A stretch of DNA of 64,000 nucleotides from Sinotaia quadrata (Eukaryota > Mollusca > Gastropoda > Architaenioglossa > Viviparidae): positions 74,511,571 to 74,575,570 of the forward strand of contig CM054183.1 in the NCBI GenBank assembly GCA_028829895.1, given 5' to 3'. This document shows positions 35,229 through 46,394 of this stretch, one piece after another. Made by a program: the position numbers and the translations under genes. The notes under the pieces were generated by a model. It saw only the letters and a list, made by a program, of their open reading frames with translations, searched no databases and was not told the DNA's origin. Each line of letters opens with the position of its first letter. The first letter of the stretch is position 1.

Positions 35229-35705
35229 TTACATCGTAACAGAGTGTTCAATTGTGTTTCTCGTTTTACAGTGATTGCATGATTCTGGTTCATGGTTTGG
35301 ATTGTGTGTGAATCTTGTGGAGTTGTACCTTAGTCTATAAATTGCTCTATTGTGGGTTATGTTAGTTAATTGGTGATGAATTTGGAAGGGGGTTTGGCTT
35401 TCTTTTGTATATTTTTTTTTATTAGTGCATGTATTTCTGATGCATGTGTTGGTATATTTAGAGACATTCCATGTTTGCTGCCGTATTTTGTTTCTGTCTG
35501 CTGTTTCATTCCCTTTTATGTTTGTGTGACTGGGGATCCATAGTAGTGTTGTTTTTATGTCTTTTTTTTTCCAGTGTGGTTTTGTATTTATATATTTGGT
35601 TGGTGAATTGTGTTCTTTGAGTATGATTATTTGTGTCTTGTTGGGTGGGGTGTTTATTGCTATTAATTCTGCTGTTACTGTTATGATTGAGTGTATTTCT
35701 TTCAT
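35229..35705 (-). pseudogene. LINE RNase H domain and C-terminal cysteine motif
   Basis: An open frame of 158 codons. TTLLWIPSHTNIKGNETADR is the RNase H motif seen in retrotransposons (W-[IV]-P-[SG]-H-x-x-I-x-G-N-E-x-A-D), with the conserved His and Asp present. About 75 residues later a Cys/His cluster, ESCNHCKTRNTIEH, matches the C-terminal C-x-x-C-x(7)-H zinc motif of these elements. The frame ends before the next cysteine because of damage. It is not a host gene. Confidence 0.8.
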
Positions 35706-36354
35706 TTTGTATGTATGTGTGCTAGTGGGTGTGTGTACTACTCCTATTCCTGTTTGGCTTTTGGATCCATCAGTATATATGTAGTAGTTGTTGAGATCAT
35801 TTTTATTTATGTATTCTAGTGCTTTTTGTTTGGCTAAGGGTGGGTTACTGTATTTTTTTGGTTGTTTGAGTAAAATTAAGTCTATAAATATAATTGGGGG
35901 GTTGATCGGGGGGGGGGGGGGGGGCTGTGATTTTGTGTTATGGTCTTCTGTGTTAAGTGATTTAGATTGTGTTTTATTAGTTTTTATTAACTGGTATGGG
36001 GGTAGTTTATTTTCTGTCCATTTGTTTGATTTTCTTTTTTCTTGCTTTTTGCATGTTGTATCTTTTTTTTATCCCATTTTCTGTTCTGGAGGTGTGTGTG
36101 GGGAGGTTGCTCCCATGTTGTATTCTTTTGGCCCACTGGTTGGGTGTTTGTTTGTCTCTTCTTTCTATTATTATTAGATGTCCTGTTTGATTATATAGTT
36201 CTTCATTTTTTGTGTTTGGGAGTGCATGTGTGCTTATTCTTAGAGCAATTGTTTTGTATTGTTTGTAATTGTTTTAATTTGGAGTTATTTGTGGCTGTGT
36301 ATGTTGTGCTTCTATAGTCTATGACTGAATATATTAGAGTCCTTGTGCATGTTA

Positions 36355-38312
36355 CAGTCAAACCCGGATATGTCGATGGCTAGGGTTTGCCAAAAAGTGA
36401 CGAGATAACTGAAGATCAAGATTACCAAAAAATAAATATGGCAGCAACATATTACAGTACTATAACATGCACTTGAAATTTCTTTATGTATATGATGTGG
36501 ATTAATGAATGAGAATGTATATGCACATGTTTGGTGACTTTTTACACAACAGCGTTGCCACGATTTGTTTGATGACGCGATCTGCATGCTATAAAAATAT
36601 ACATACATGTACATGTTTGCTAACAACAAAAGGTTTATGTACACACGGTTAATATGGTTTCTTTACAAAGAAACCTTCTTCTAAAATGCTTTGTTGCTTT
36701 TTTGCCTTTAACAATCTACTTGAAAACAAATGTTTCAATTTTACATGTAACTTGCTTGAAATTTCTTAAGTACAATATGTGTGTTAATAAATGAGAATGT
36801 ACATGAGCATGTTTTTGATTTTTTACACAACAGCATTGCCGCGATTTGTTTGACACAATCGGCATGCTATAAAATTGTACATACACTGTACATTGTTTGC
36901 TAACAACAAAAGGCTTATGTGCACCAACTAACAGCAGAGATTTACCCGTACATGTATACAATAATATGTACAAACCTTTCATTATATTCTCCACCATTGC
37001 AACAAAAAACCTACGGGGTATACACTGTAGTTCGTTTTTACAAAAAGCTAACCAGTATCAAAATTAAATTCGCGAGTCATTTTGTGTGTGTGTGTGTGCG
37101 TGCGCGCGCGCATGTCTAAGGTGGAGGACGGGGGATGGGCCGAAGCTGCCTCTAAAAAGTACATGTATTGTACAAGTGGTTACTTCAAAAATGGGCTAAG
37201 TACATGTAACCTAAAAGAATTGTGAGCCAGTTGAAGAGCAACAGTGTGCCTATTTTGCCCGTGGAAAACATCTTGAGGAAAACAATGCCCTTAAGTTTAA
37301 GCTGTAGGTTGTTAACAAGACATGACCATTTACATGTATTGTTAGCGAGATGGTGAAGTGACATCAATAACTAACATTTTTAAAAGCCGACAATGATTAG
37401 TCATGGGGATCAAGATAACTTATGTTAAATGGTGATTTGGGCCCTCTTTTGTGCTCGAGATATATGTACAGTACAAAAATAGAAACAAACAAACAGACAT
37501 TGCATTTGTGTTCAGCGAGACAACTGATAAGAAAATGCTACGACAATTGGGAATTTGGCCCACCGTCGATTCTCGATACAAACCTTTCATTATACACTTA
37601 TATACTGTACATGTATTCTCCAACATTGCAAACACAAAAATTGCTCACAAAATCATAAAAACCTGCGGGATGTACATGTAGTTCGTTTTTACAAAAAGCT
37701 AACCGAGTCATTTTGTGTTTGTGTGTTTCGCTCACACTCACCCCAGAAGCCGCAATAGACCTTTCATCTTCATGATGTTCTCGGTCTTGCTTCTAAGGTG
37801 GAGGGCAGGAGGAAGGGGTTGAAACAGGTCGAACTTATTAGGCGCACACCCTCAACCGCTCTCCGGGAGGAGGGGGGGGGCAAAGCCATCTCTGAAAACA
37901 TCGTACAAACGGTTACTTCAAAAGTGGGCTAACTAACATAAAAGAGTTGTGAGCCAGTTGAAGGGCAACAGTGAACAGTGTGCCTATTTTGCCCATGGCA
38001 AACATCGCACCCCATGAGGAAAACAATACCCTTCTAAGTTTAAGCTGCAGGCTGTTAACAAGCCATCAACATTTATTGTTAGCGAAGTGGCTTCGGTAAT
38101 AACATTTTCAAAAGCCAGTGATAAGTGTCACAGGGGTCGAAATATTTGGCCCTCTTTTGTGCCCAAGATAGTAGGGTTCGGCGACATAAAAAAATCGACG
38201 TAACCGATGAGAAAATGTTAAGACAAAGAGGGAATTTGGCAGTTTCACTTCAAAAACGTCGACTTACTAGGATTGGCAAATTAACCAATGCCAAGATAAG
38301 TGGGTTCAACTG
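36355..38312. mobile_element. pogo/Tigger-like element E, copy E2, complete (1,958 bp)
   Basis: TA dinucleotides at 36353-36354 and 38313-38314 flank inverted termini CAGTCAAACCCGG and, from the right, CAGTTGAACCCAC. The left terminus is followed by ATATGTCGATGGC and GGGTTTGCCAAAAAGTG, as in E1 and E3. The interior is built from tandem degenerate units: GCTAACAACAAAAGG-type units at 36470-36640 and 36720-36920, and GTGAGCCAGTTGAAG-type units at 37210 and 37950. Runs of GT/GC (37083-37111) and 13 C (38337-38349, just outside) occur nearby. No transposase frame is evident, so it is non-autonomous. It sits inside the RNase H LINE. Confidence 0.82.
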
Positions 38313-39363
38313 TAATAAGGTAAATGTATCTGAGGGCCCCCCCCCCCCCAAACTTTTACTTTTGGATGCTGAGAGTTCTGTTGGCTTTGGTCAGTGGTTT
38401 TTTCTTTATGCTGGCTGAATGTTGTTTTCATCACAGATGATTCCTAGAAATTTGTGAGTCTTTGAGTAGTTTATATTGGTTTGTTTTAACTTTAACTTCT
38501 AACTTGTTTGATTTGCCTTTTGGGGCTGTAAAGTCTATGGCTGTCATTTTGCCTGGTTCTAGTTCTAGACCCCATTTTTCTGTTCAGACTTCTAGGTTTT
38601 TGAGGGTATTTTGGAGATCATCAGTTAAATATCTTTGATTTTTGTGTGAATTGTAGAGTGATGAATCATTAGCAAATTGTGTTGTGTGTTTGTGTTAGTA
38701 GTGATTATGTTAGGTCATGTGTAGCTAAGTTGAAGAGGGTGGAAGTAAGGAGATTGGTCTGTTTGAGTTAGGTTATGTGTGGTCTTTGTCTGGTTTTGGT
38801 ATTGGTTTTATGTTAGCATGTTTCCAGTGTCCTGGTATTTCACTGGTTTGCCGTATTTGGTTTTATTGTTGAGTTAGGTTTTTAAATGTTTTCTCGTAGT
38901 CTTCTGAGAAACTGATATGATATTTTGTCTTGTCGTGGCGCTGTGTTTTTCTTGGTTTTAATTGTGTGCTTTACTTTTGCTTCTTTGATGTGAGTTTATT
39001 TTTGTTTGGTTATTTTTTTGTTTTGTTGTTTTTTTTCTAGTAATTTTAATTTCTTTATGATTTTTTTGAAGGTTTTTGGATTTTTAAGGGTTTGTGTTGG
39101 CTTGAAAAGTTTCTGCTTGGGTCTCTGCCTTAGCAGAGGTAGTATGTGTTTGTGATTGGATTATGAGGGCTGGAATCATGGGGGGGTTTTGCCTGTACCC
39201 ATTATTTGTTTTATTTGTCACATATTTGTTTGGTTGTGCTGTTTTTATTTAGTTTGTTGCATGTCTTTTCCCAATATTTTTTCTTTGCATTTTTATTTTA
39301 TTTTTGTAATCTCTATTTATGTTGTGGTAGTGTGTTTATGCAATTTCATTGTTTGGTTGTTTT

Positions 39364-39370
39364 CTTAATG
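39364..39370. repeat. 7-bp target duplication, left (element G)
   Basis: CTTAATG directly precedes TAGGTAGAACCAGC. The identical heptamer follows the right terminus at 41329-41335. Confidence 0.85.
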
Positions 39371-40176
39371 TAGGTAGAACCAGCTATTTTTTCAAAGTTT
39401 ATGGAAATGAATGAAATTTACACCATATAACAATCATGGTGAAAGAAGTCAGTTTACAAAAAATGGTTGCATAATCTTTCCTACTTTTTTTTTTAACGCA
39501 ATTTTCAAAAATGGGGAAAAAATGCTTTTTACACGTATTTTTACAATTTACCATTTTTGCATCACCCTAAAGTAAAAACTGATTATCTGACAGAGCTAAA
39601 TTTTTGCATACCTCGTATCCAATGCTAACATAAAGCCTGATTTATTCTGAGGCAATAGCTTTCTTAATTTTTGAGTTATTGATTCTCAAAAGTGAGAAAA
39701 AACACAAATTGAGCAATGGCACTTTGAGCCAACACTGAAAATAAACCATATTAATGCATTTTTGCTTATTTTGAGTTCCATTTGACTTGTTTAAGTAATT
39801 ATAATGAAATAACAACTTAAAATTAGCCAACATTTGTAGTTAAAATGCATTTATTGATGTCTTATGTTTTAAAATGTATGATTATTTAAAAATAAGGGTA
39901 GAGGGCTAATTGAAACCTAGTGGCAAGTTGAAATAAAAACAATAGTATTCTGTATATATTCTGAAACATGGTCCCTCAAAGTCTTGGCCAATTTTTACAA
40001 GTAAAATGAACCCTAACAATAATTTAACCTATTACCAACTCTTAAAAGATACAATGATGGGGTACAGCCTCACAAAAACTAAATAATTAATGCATATTTG
40101 AGGCAGTTGCTATTGGCGCTACCCGTTATGATTAATTAATTTAAATGGCTGTCATTCGTGATCCATCATAACTTAA

Positions 40177-40576
40177 TTAATAAACCAGTGGGGAAAAACG
40201 ATCTAGGATCAATGTGTGATCATTGTTTGACAGATATTATCAAACATTGTTAATAAAATTTACAGCAGAAATGATAAATAATGACTGTTTAGAAGGCCTA
40301 TACTTGTCGACTCTCACTCACGTCCATGACGATCTCGAACGCATTGCCGTCTGTACAGATACGATCTTTATGTCCGTTAATAAACCAGTGGGGAAAGAAG
40401 ATCTAGGATCAATGTGTGATCATTGTCTGACTGATATTATCAAACATTGTTAATAAAATTTACAGCAGAAATGATAAATAACGACTGTTTAGAAGGCCTA
40501 TACTTGTCGACTCTCGCTCACGTCCATGACGATCTCGAACGCATTGCCGTCTGTACAGATACGATCTTTATTTCTG
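40177..40576. repeat. 200-bp perfect-period tandem duplication inside element G
   Basis: Two adjacent 200-base units (boundary near 40377) share AATAAACCAGTGGGGAAA, GATCAATGTGTGATCATTG and CGTCCATGACGATCTCGAAC with only a handful of differences. GATCAATGTGTGATCATTG is itself a near-palindrome. The second unit's end runs into unique sequence reading as a - strand open frame. The duplication is young. Confidence 0.9.
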
Positions 40577-40702
40577 TCAAATAGCCTTAAAAGATTATCC
40601 AGATAATTAATTAAAATCTTTTTACAACTGCAAGAGTTATAGTTAATTAAACTTAGTGAATTACTTTCGCAGCAGAGAAACAAGCACAGCCGACAACGCC
40701 AT
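40498..40702 (-). CDS. Possible two-exon 5' coding part of element G
   Basis: The - strand codon ATG at about 40702 gives MALSAVLVSLLR, interrupted by the donor GTAATT. An intron of about 40 bases ends in CTCTTGCAG, and the joined frame continues CKKILINYLDNLLRLFDRNK to a stop at 40498. The intron is very short and the frame stops soon, possibly at another donor (CAA-GTATAG). Part of the frame lies in the 200-bp duplicated unit. No protein family is recognised; it could equally be chance. Confidence 0.22.
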
Positions 40703-41328
40703 GGCGATCACGCGCTTCGTTTATGTTTATGCCTATGTTTACTTCGCGCACGCTTGGGTTGCTCTACGGGTAACGCTATGAAAATGCTACTTTGTCATGC
40801 TATATACCATTTTAAAGAAGAGATTTTCTACTTTCTTCTGATATAAGAAAAAAATCTATATTTTCAGAAATAACCGTGCAAAAACGTAATTGAAAAATAG
40901 GGCTTTTTTCAGTCAACTTTTACATACAATAAAAATAAAAATACAGATTTGAAACTAATACGGTTGCATTCTACATTCATTTTTCTTTAGTTTGATATAA
41001 GATACATTCTGATTGGACAATCGTAGCGGAACCCGTTTTAGTGTTTGCAAGGTATATCAAAACACGATGGTAAAACCAGAGATTGAGATTTTTGCCATGG
41101 CTATCGAAACACGCCAACCGTACCTAATTTAACTCGATCGTACACGCTTCCATCCACTCTCTCACAAATAAAAAATACATTAATGAATAGTTGGAAGATA
41201 GTTTTATTCAACAAACTATTTCACAAACGTGATAAATACGAAACATAAACAGCGCTTGTGACAAAATGGTAAATTTTTCGGAATTTAGTAGTTGTCCGCT
41301 ATCGCCATATAGAGGCTGGTTCTACCTA

Positions 41329-41335
41329 CTTAATG
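41329..41335. repeat. 7-bp target duplication, right (element G)
   Basis: CTTAATG immediately after the right terminus GCTGGTTCTACCTA; identical to 39364-39370. Confidence 0.85.
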
Positions 41336-42309
41336 CCAGTGCTTTTTTCGTTAAAAATATATTAATAAAACAAACAAAAAATTAATAATATCTTTGTGTT
41401 AAACATTTCAAAGGTGTACTTTTTTCTGCTGATGTCTACACTTTTAGCATTCTTTCAATAATTTTTTCTAAGTAATAAACTTACCACTATGACTAAAATT
41501 AAATATATATATAAAATAATATTTATAAATGTGATCTGCAGATTTGTTTTTTTAATATGTTTCGAGAAAATAGCATTTTTCAAATTTTAGTGAAAGAATA
41601 GTGTAAAGACTGATCTACTTTCAAAGTACATGCAGTAAAAATTAGCATTTCTACTTTCAAAACTGGATATATGCTTGCAAGTCTTACCTGTAAGGTTTCA
41701 GTTGATCATACTTGACAAAAATTATCAGCGATATCATCAATACTGAATCTCATGATTGGAAGTCATTACTTCACAGGAAGAGTATTGATGGATTTTTTAA
41801 AATTTATTCATGCTTCATGGATCAGCAATTGCGTAGAAAATTATATATATATATATATATTTTTTAATTGTAAATATATTTGATCCACAAATGTATCTTG
41901 AACTTTTTAATTTTAGGTTATTCATAATACACAATTAAAGGAAAAAATGTGAAGAGATTTACTTGTCTCCTTGTTAATAATGGACCAGATTTCAGATTGC
42001 AAACTCATGGAGGTCAAATTTAAAACTTGGTATTTGAAATGTGAATTTTATTTTCTCAGCTTTTACCTATGATTGATCTATTTTTGTAGCAACCCTAAGG
42101 TAATTTGTCAAAAGTTTATGGAATACAATAATAAAATTAAGAAAAATTACACAGTTCTAAAGACCAAACCGTTCTTTATTGTCATATAAAAGTGATTTGT
42201 TAAGGTTAAATGTGAAAAACAACTGCTGTGTGATAAAAAGTTTAGCAGATTTGTGTGTTAGTGCATTTTACCGTATAAAATAGGATTGCTTAATATTATT
42301 GACTTGACT
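41336..42309 (+). other. Intron sequence between element G and the APE-type LINE
   Basis: About 970 AT-rich bases with a short (TA)n run near 41841-41860. No gene or recognised repeat. Confidence 0.5.
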
Positions 42310-42316
42310 TATCTCC

Positions 42317-42772
42317 TTGGATTCCCCGTGGAACAAAGGGCCTCAACAACAGCTCTCCATCGCAGTCTATTTTGGGCAGCCTTTTTCAGTTCACCCCATG
42401 ACATGTTGCAGATCTTCATTTCCTCTTCACAGAATGTCTCCAGGTGTTCTTAGGGCGACCGACCCATCTCTTTCCCTGGGGGTTTCCACAGGGTGTGTCC
42501 TATCCATCGCCATTTATGCCTGGCAATCTGCTGATTGATGGGATCTTGGTTTGTCCACTGCCACAAGTCAGTGTTCTGTTGTCCACATGATCTTCAGTAT
42601 GTTGTGAAGGCAGCTGTTGCTGAATACTTGGAGTTTGTTGGTTAGGGTGTTGGCGACTCTCTAGGTCTCTGAGCCATAGAGGAGGACAGACATAACGTGG
42701 CTGTTGATAATTCTTAGTTTATTGCAGACAGACAGGGATGTTGACCTCCAGACTAGTCTCAGGGTAATAAAG
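42317..42772 (-). pseudogene. LINE C-terminal tail
   Basis: The - strand text shows a V-L-L-Y-G-S-E-T block near 42660-42690, a common landmark after the RT thumb. Near 42317-42480 a W-G-E-L-K-K-A-A-Q-N-R-x-R-W-R-A-V-V-E-A-L-C-x-T-type tail encodes the end of the protein. Frameshifts separate the blocks. It belongs with the fragments at 44164-46394. Confidence 0.7.
42766..42772. repeat. 7-bp target duplication, left (element N)
   Basis: AATAAAG directly before TAGGTAGCGGC; identical to 44167-44173. Confidence 0.88.
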
Positions 42773-44166
42773 TAGGTAGCGGCACCAACCAATAAATAAT
42801 AAAATCAAGCATTCAGTTTGTTATTTTCATTTCGTTTTTTACCTTGGCTTGTGTCAATGTGTGCCACACACAAACACATTACACACATATATTTGGTATC
42901 AAAATAGAGATAATTAAATGCTGCATCCACTGCTATGAAGTTTGGCTTGGATGGACAAAAGTTAGGGGAAAAAGTGTAAAAAGAAAAAAAAGAAAGATCT
43001 GTGTGCTTGTACAATTAAAATAATTTTGGCTTTTTAAAAATATACTATATTTAGATGTTAAATAGGCCTAATTATTTAAACAGACTAGTAAAACAAAGTA
43101 ATCACACATCGACGTTAGAACAATAAAAGTGAAAATAGCGTCATTGCAATATATAAATACTGATAATTCTCCCTTGATTTTTGTAGTGACCTAATTCAAC
43201 ATAGATTTATGAATGAACCAAGTGCATCCAATACCTATAAAATTAAAATGAAATAATAATACTGCCTAGTTTGTAATTCATCTGTCTTATCTTCATAAAA
43301 TTTAGTATATTTCCTATATTTCATGTCAAATGTGACATGATTGGTCGCTCCCAATTTGAGTTCGCAAGCATGTGACAGACCCACTAATTTTGAAAGAAAA
43401 AACAGCTAATCATACTAAACTACATAATGAAACTATAATCCCTTTAAAGAATAGCAACTAAAGAACTTATCCAAAGCAATAATGCAGTATTAAATTTAGT
43501 GTAAACTTTGCGATTTCACTTTTGAATTTGCTTAAGGAAGCGCACTCGTTACAATATTGGAAGCCATTGTTGTAAGACTGATCGTATTTAGTTCACTAGG
43601 TTTAATTGGATTGCTTGTGTCCCACAGGTCATGAATACATTACTCCATACCTCATTCGAAAGGGTATGGAAAGACCTTTCATTCAAGCCAGTAATTGTGT
43701 ACTTTTGACCATTTTTTTAACGACAAAAATTGCAGATTTCTTGCCGAAGTTCACTTTAAAACTAATTTTTCAAATGTATACACGAAAAAAACCACACGAA
43801 GAAATAGCGCAATCGATGTAGCATTTAATTATCTTCATTTTGATACCAAATATGTGTGTAGTGTTTGTGGGATTTAAGCAAAAGTAAGAAACAAGGTATA
43901 TCAAAATGTGCGTTCCGTCACGTAAATCGGCAAGACAAAACTCGACACGGGTGAAAAATTAGTCAACTTATAATAATCACTGTAATTTCCACATACAAAC
44001 AAGACATACAAATTTACAATCATAAGAAAATAGAAACATTAAGCTTGATTTTGAATGTTTGAATAAAACAATGCTTTGGTTGTTGAGAAATCAGTGAATG
44101 AAAAGTAACGAAAATGTGCACTTTTACAAAAGTATAGTGGCTGGCGGGTGACTGAGCCACTACCTA
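42773..44166. mobile_element. TAGGTAG-type DNA element N (1,394 bp) inside the LINE
   Basis: Termini TAGGTAGCGGC (42773) and GCCACTACCTA (ending 44166) are flanked by perfect AATAAAG duplications. Subterminal segments are also inverted copies: CACACATATATTTGGTATCA near 42883 and its complement near 43845, both reading through AATTAAATGCT. Both arms can encode A-F-N-Y-L-x-F-D-T-K-Y-x-C, which may be incidental. No transposase is visible. Excision in silico restores the LINE coding frame exactly, proving the boundaries. Confidence 0.88.
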
Positions 44167-45015
44167 AATAAAGGCGCATCTAGCTTTTCTGATTCTGGCT
44201 TTGATGTTCTTGTCACATCCACCTGTTGCTGATATAATGCTGACCTGGTAGGTGAAAGAGGTGACTTTCAGCTCACTGTCTCCAAGGGTGATTGGCTTCT
44301 GCTTCTTTTTCAACAGGGTCATGATTTCAGTCTTCTCTAGGTTGATCTGCAGTCCAGTGTTGGATGCTTCTTGGGCCAGGTTGTTGGTTTTCTGTTGCAT
44401 ATGTTGGCATTTCTGGGACATTAAGCACAAGTCGTCCGCAAAGTCCAAGTCTTCAAGGAACTGAGTCAGGGACCATTGGATTCCAGTTTTTCATGTTTTA
44501 GTTGTGTGATGCATCACTCAGTCGACCACTAACAGGAATATCATTGGGGATAGCATTCATCCTTGTCGGACTCCTGTTCTCACCTCAAAAACCTCTGTCA
44601 ATTTGCTATTGTGGATAATTTAGCATGTTGCGCCTTCATGGAGTTGCTGGATCAGTGTGATGAAACTTTGAGGGATTCCATAGTGATGGAGGAGCTGCCA
44701 AATGGTTTCTCTGTCCACACTATTGAATGCTTGACGAAAATTGATGAAGTTAAGGTACAGCGTTGACTGCCACTCCAAGGATTGTTTGATGATGATTCAG
44801 AGTGTTGCTATCTGATCTGTACACGAATTGTTTTTTCCTGAAGCCAGCTTGTTCTGGTCTAAGTTTTTCTTCCACTCATCTTTCAGCCGGTCAAGGATAG
44901 TGCAGGTCAGTACTTTGCTTGGTACTGACAGTAGTATGATGCTGCGCCAGTTCTTGCAGGATCCTAGGTCTCCTTTCTTGGGAAGTTTTATCAGGTTAGG
45001 GATGTCTAGTCTCAC
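44164..45015 (-). pseudogene. LINE reverse transcriptase domain
   Basis: Blocks in order on the - strand: PNLIKLPKKGDLGSCKNWR and LLSVPSKV (45015-44900, RT fingers), FINFRQAFNSVDR (about 44711-44750; the canonical F-x-D-F-x-x-A-F-D has Asn at both aspartates), VRTGVRQG (about 44570), and DFADDLCLMS (about 44426-44446) with the catalytic Asp pair intact. It then reads GLQINLEKTEIM. Stops occur after the GVRQG block and frame changes occur between blocks. The frame breaks off at 44164 where element N is inserted. Confidence 0.85.
44167..44173. repeat. 7-bp target duplication, right (element N)
   Basis: AATAAAG directly after the terminus GCCACTACCTA; identical to 42766-42772. Confidence 0.88.
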
Positions 45016-45082
45016 TGATGGCAGGGGTTGATTTAGGAGTTCTTTAAAGTGATCGGCCCATTGTTGTCTCTGGTCTTGCTCT

Positions 45083-45427
45083 TTACTGATGGGGTTTCCT
45101 TCTGTCTTTAACCGGTTTGTCCACGTTTATCTTCTTAGTTGAGAGAGTCCTGGTGACTTTGTACAGAGTACTGAGGTCCCTCTTTCCTGCTGCCTGTTCT
45201 GCCTCTGTTGCTAGCGCATCATAAAAGAGCCTCTTGTCCTTTCTAGCACTATTCTTAACTTTCTTGTTTATTTGGGTAACTTTCTTTTCCACTTTGTTCT
45301 TGTTGCTGTTGATTGGTTGCTTGATGTCTTTTCTCTTCTTTATCAGTTGCCATGTGTCACTGGAGAGCCATTTCTTGGTTGTCCATTCTCTTTTGCACAG
45401 CACTTCTTGGCTTGTGTCTGTCAACAT
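45083..45427 (-). pseudogene. LINE linker between endonuclease and RT
   Basis: An open - strand frame of 114 codons, rich in Lys (K-R-E-W-T-T-K-K-W-L-S, then K-R-L-F-Y-D-A-L-A-T-E-A-E-Q-A-A). Such basic linkers with an E-A-E-x-A-A segment lie between the endonuclease and RT in APE-type LINEs. It ends in damaged sequence before the RT finger block. Confidence 0.6.
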
Positions 45428-45717
45428 ATCTCATAGGGGGCTCCAGTGTTCTTCCAGGGGTGTTTCTTCGGTCACCAAGTTCAAGGTTTAAAATCTATAC
45501 TTCAGGGAGGTTGAAAAGATGACTCTGTAGTCTTTCTCCTTCAGCCACAGGGTATTAAACTTGATGTGAGGTCGATTGGCCATGTCTCTAAAAGCTCATA
45601 GCTTGACTGATGGTTCCAATCACCAAGCGGTGGTCTGAGGCTACATCTGCCCCTCTATGGGATCTTGTGTCTTGCAGGCTTCGTCTCCATTTCCTAGAGA
45701 TAGTGATGTGGTCTATT

Positions 45718-46394
45718 TTATTTTTGGTGTTGCTGTCTGGTGAGATCCAGGTTTCTTTTGGATGTCTTTATGCTGGAATAACTGCCACCAATGACTAGGT
45801 CATTAAAAGTGCAAAAGTCCATGAAAAGCTCGACATTTTCATTTATTTCTCCAAAGGCCTGGGTTCTCATAATCAATTCCTTTCCAAGATTGTCTTTTCC
45901 TATCTTGGCATTCAGATCACACATCAGTATCTTATTGTCTCTCTTGGGTACTCATTAACTACTGTCTAGAGAGAATTGTAGAAATTTTCTTCTTCATCAG
46001 CGTTGTTAGTGGGCAAGTAGCATTGGATGAATGTAACTTTTCTTCCATTGGAGTTGAATCTTGCTGTCATGATTCTAGGGGAGACTGGCTGCCATTCCAT
46101 AAGGGTTCTGGCTGCTACTGGGGACATCATGATGGCAACTCTTTCTGTGTGGTCATGATTCTCGTCTGCGTGTCCCAAGTAGAGGATTCTCTCTCCGCTG
46201 GCAAGTGATGTCTTGCCAGACCCATTCCATCTGCTCTCACAAATTCCTAGTACTTGGATGTTGTATCTTTTCATCTCACTTGCCACTTGAGCTGCTTTTC
46301 CAGTTTCGTACATGGTTCGTACGTTCCAAGTTCCGATCTCTGTTGTCATCTGTCCTCCTGAGAGGCATCTCCCAGATTCAAGCACTGGTTGCAT
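45718..46394 (-). pseudogene. LINE APE-type endonuclease
   Basis: Two frames. 46394-45966 begins MQPVLESGRC and shows TEIGTWNVRTMYETG (Asn motif), CESRWNGSGK (catalytic Glu) and MTARFNSNGRKVTFIQCYLP (core strand). 45924-45718 shows DLNAKIG (Asp-Leu-Asn motif; the preceding residue is Cys where Gly is usual) and ends near an N-L-D-L-T block. The final Asp-His pair is lost to a frameshift. This is the target-DNA nickase of the retrotransposon, inactive here. Confidence 0.85.

Larger units (their letters stand above)
34680..39370 (-). mobile_element. Non-LTR retrotransposon with RNase H (I/LOA/Jockey-type), decayed
   Basis: Reading on the - strand: an RT N-terminal block near 38760-38860 (HWKHANIKPIPKPDKDHT, then PNSNRPISLLP), an RT catalytic motif near 38660 (FANDSSLYNS, where FADD is usual), a thumb-like region to 38450, then an RNase H domain at 35229-35705. 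An A-rich 3' end lies around 34680-34800. The segment between RPISLLP and FAND is far too short, so part of RT was deleted. A pogo-like element (36355-38312) splits RT from RNase H. LINEs with a C-terminal RNase H belong to the I-like groups; the exact clade cannot be settled here. The 5' boundary is uncertain. Confidence 0.75.
39371..41328. mobile_element. TAGGTAG-type DNA element G (1,958 bp)
   Basis: Perfect 14-base inverted termini TAGGTAGAACCAGC (39371-39384 and 41315-41328) with perfect CTTAATG 7-bp duplications outside. Internally there is a 200-bp tandem duplication (40177-40576). On the - strand, ATGGCGTTGTCGGC at about 40702 opens a short frame that can splice through a GTAATT donor and TCTTGCAG acceptor to a downstream open frame ending at 40498. 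No DDE domain is recognised. The element abuts the LINE on its left. The termini and 7-bp duplication are shared with element N at 42773, defining a group I cannot assign. Confidence 0.82.

Noticed and set aside
34540..36317. Several + strand ORFs rich in F, L, V and C
   Set aside because: They are the antisense of the A-rich LINE tail and RNase H region and mimic membrane proteins only by composition.
37083..37111. GT/GC run as a regulatory element
   Set aside because: A simple alternating purine-pyrimidine repeat; Z-DNA potential exists but nothing ties it to function.
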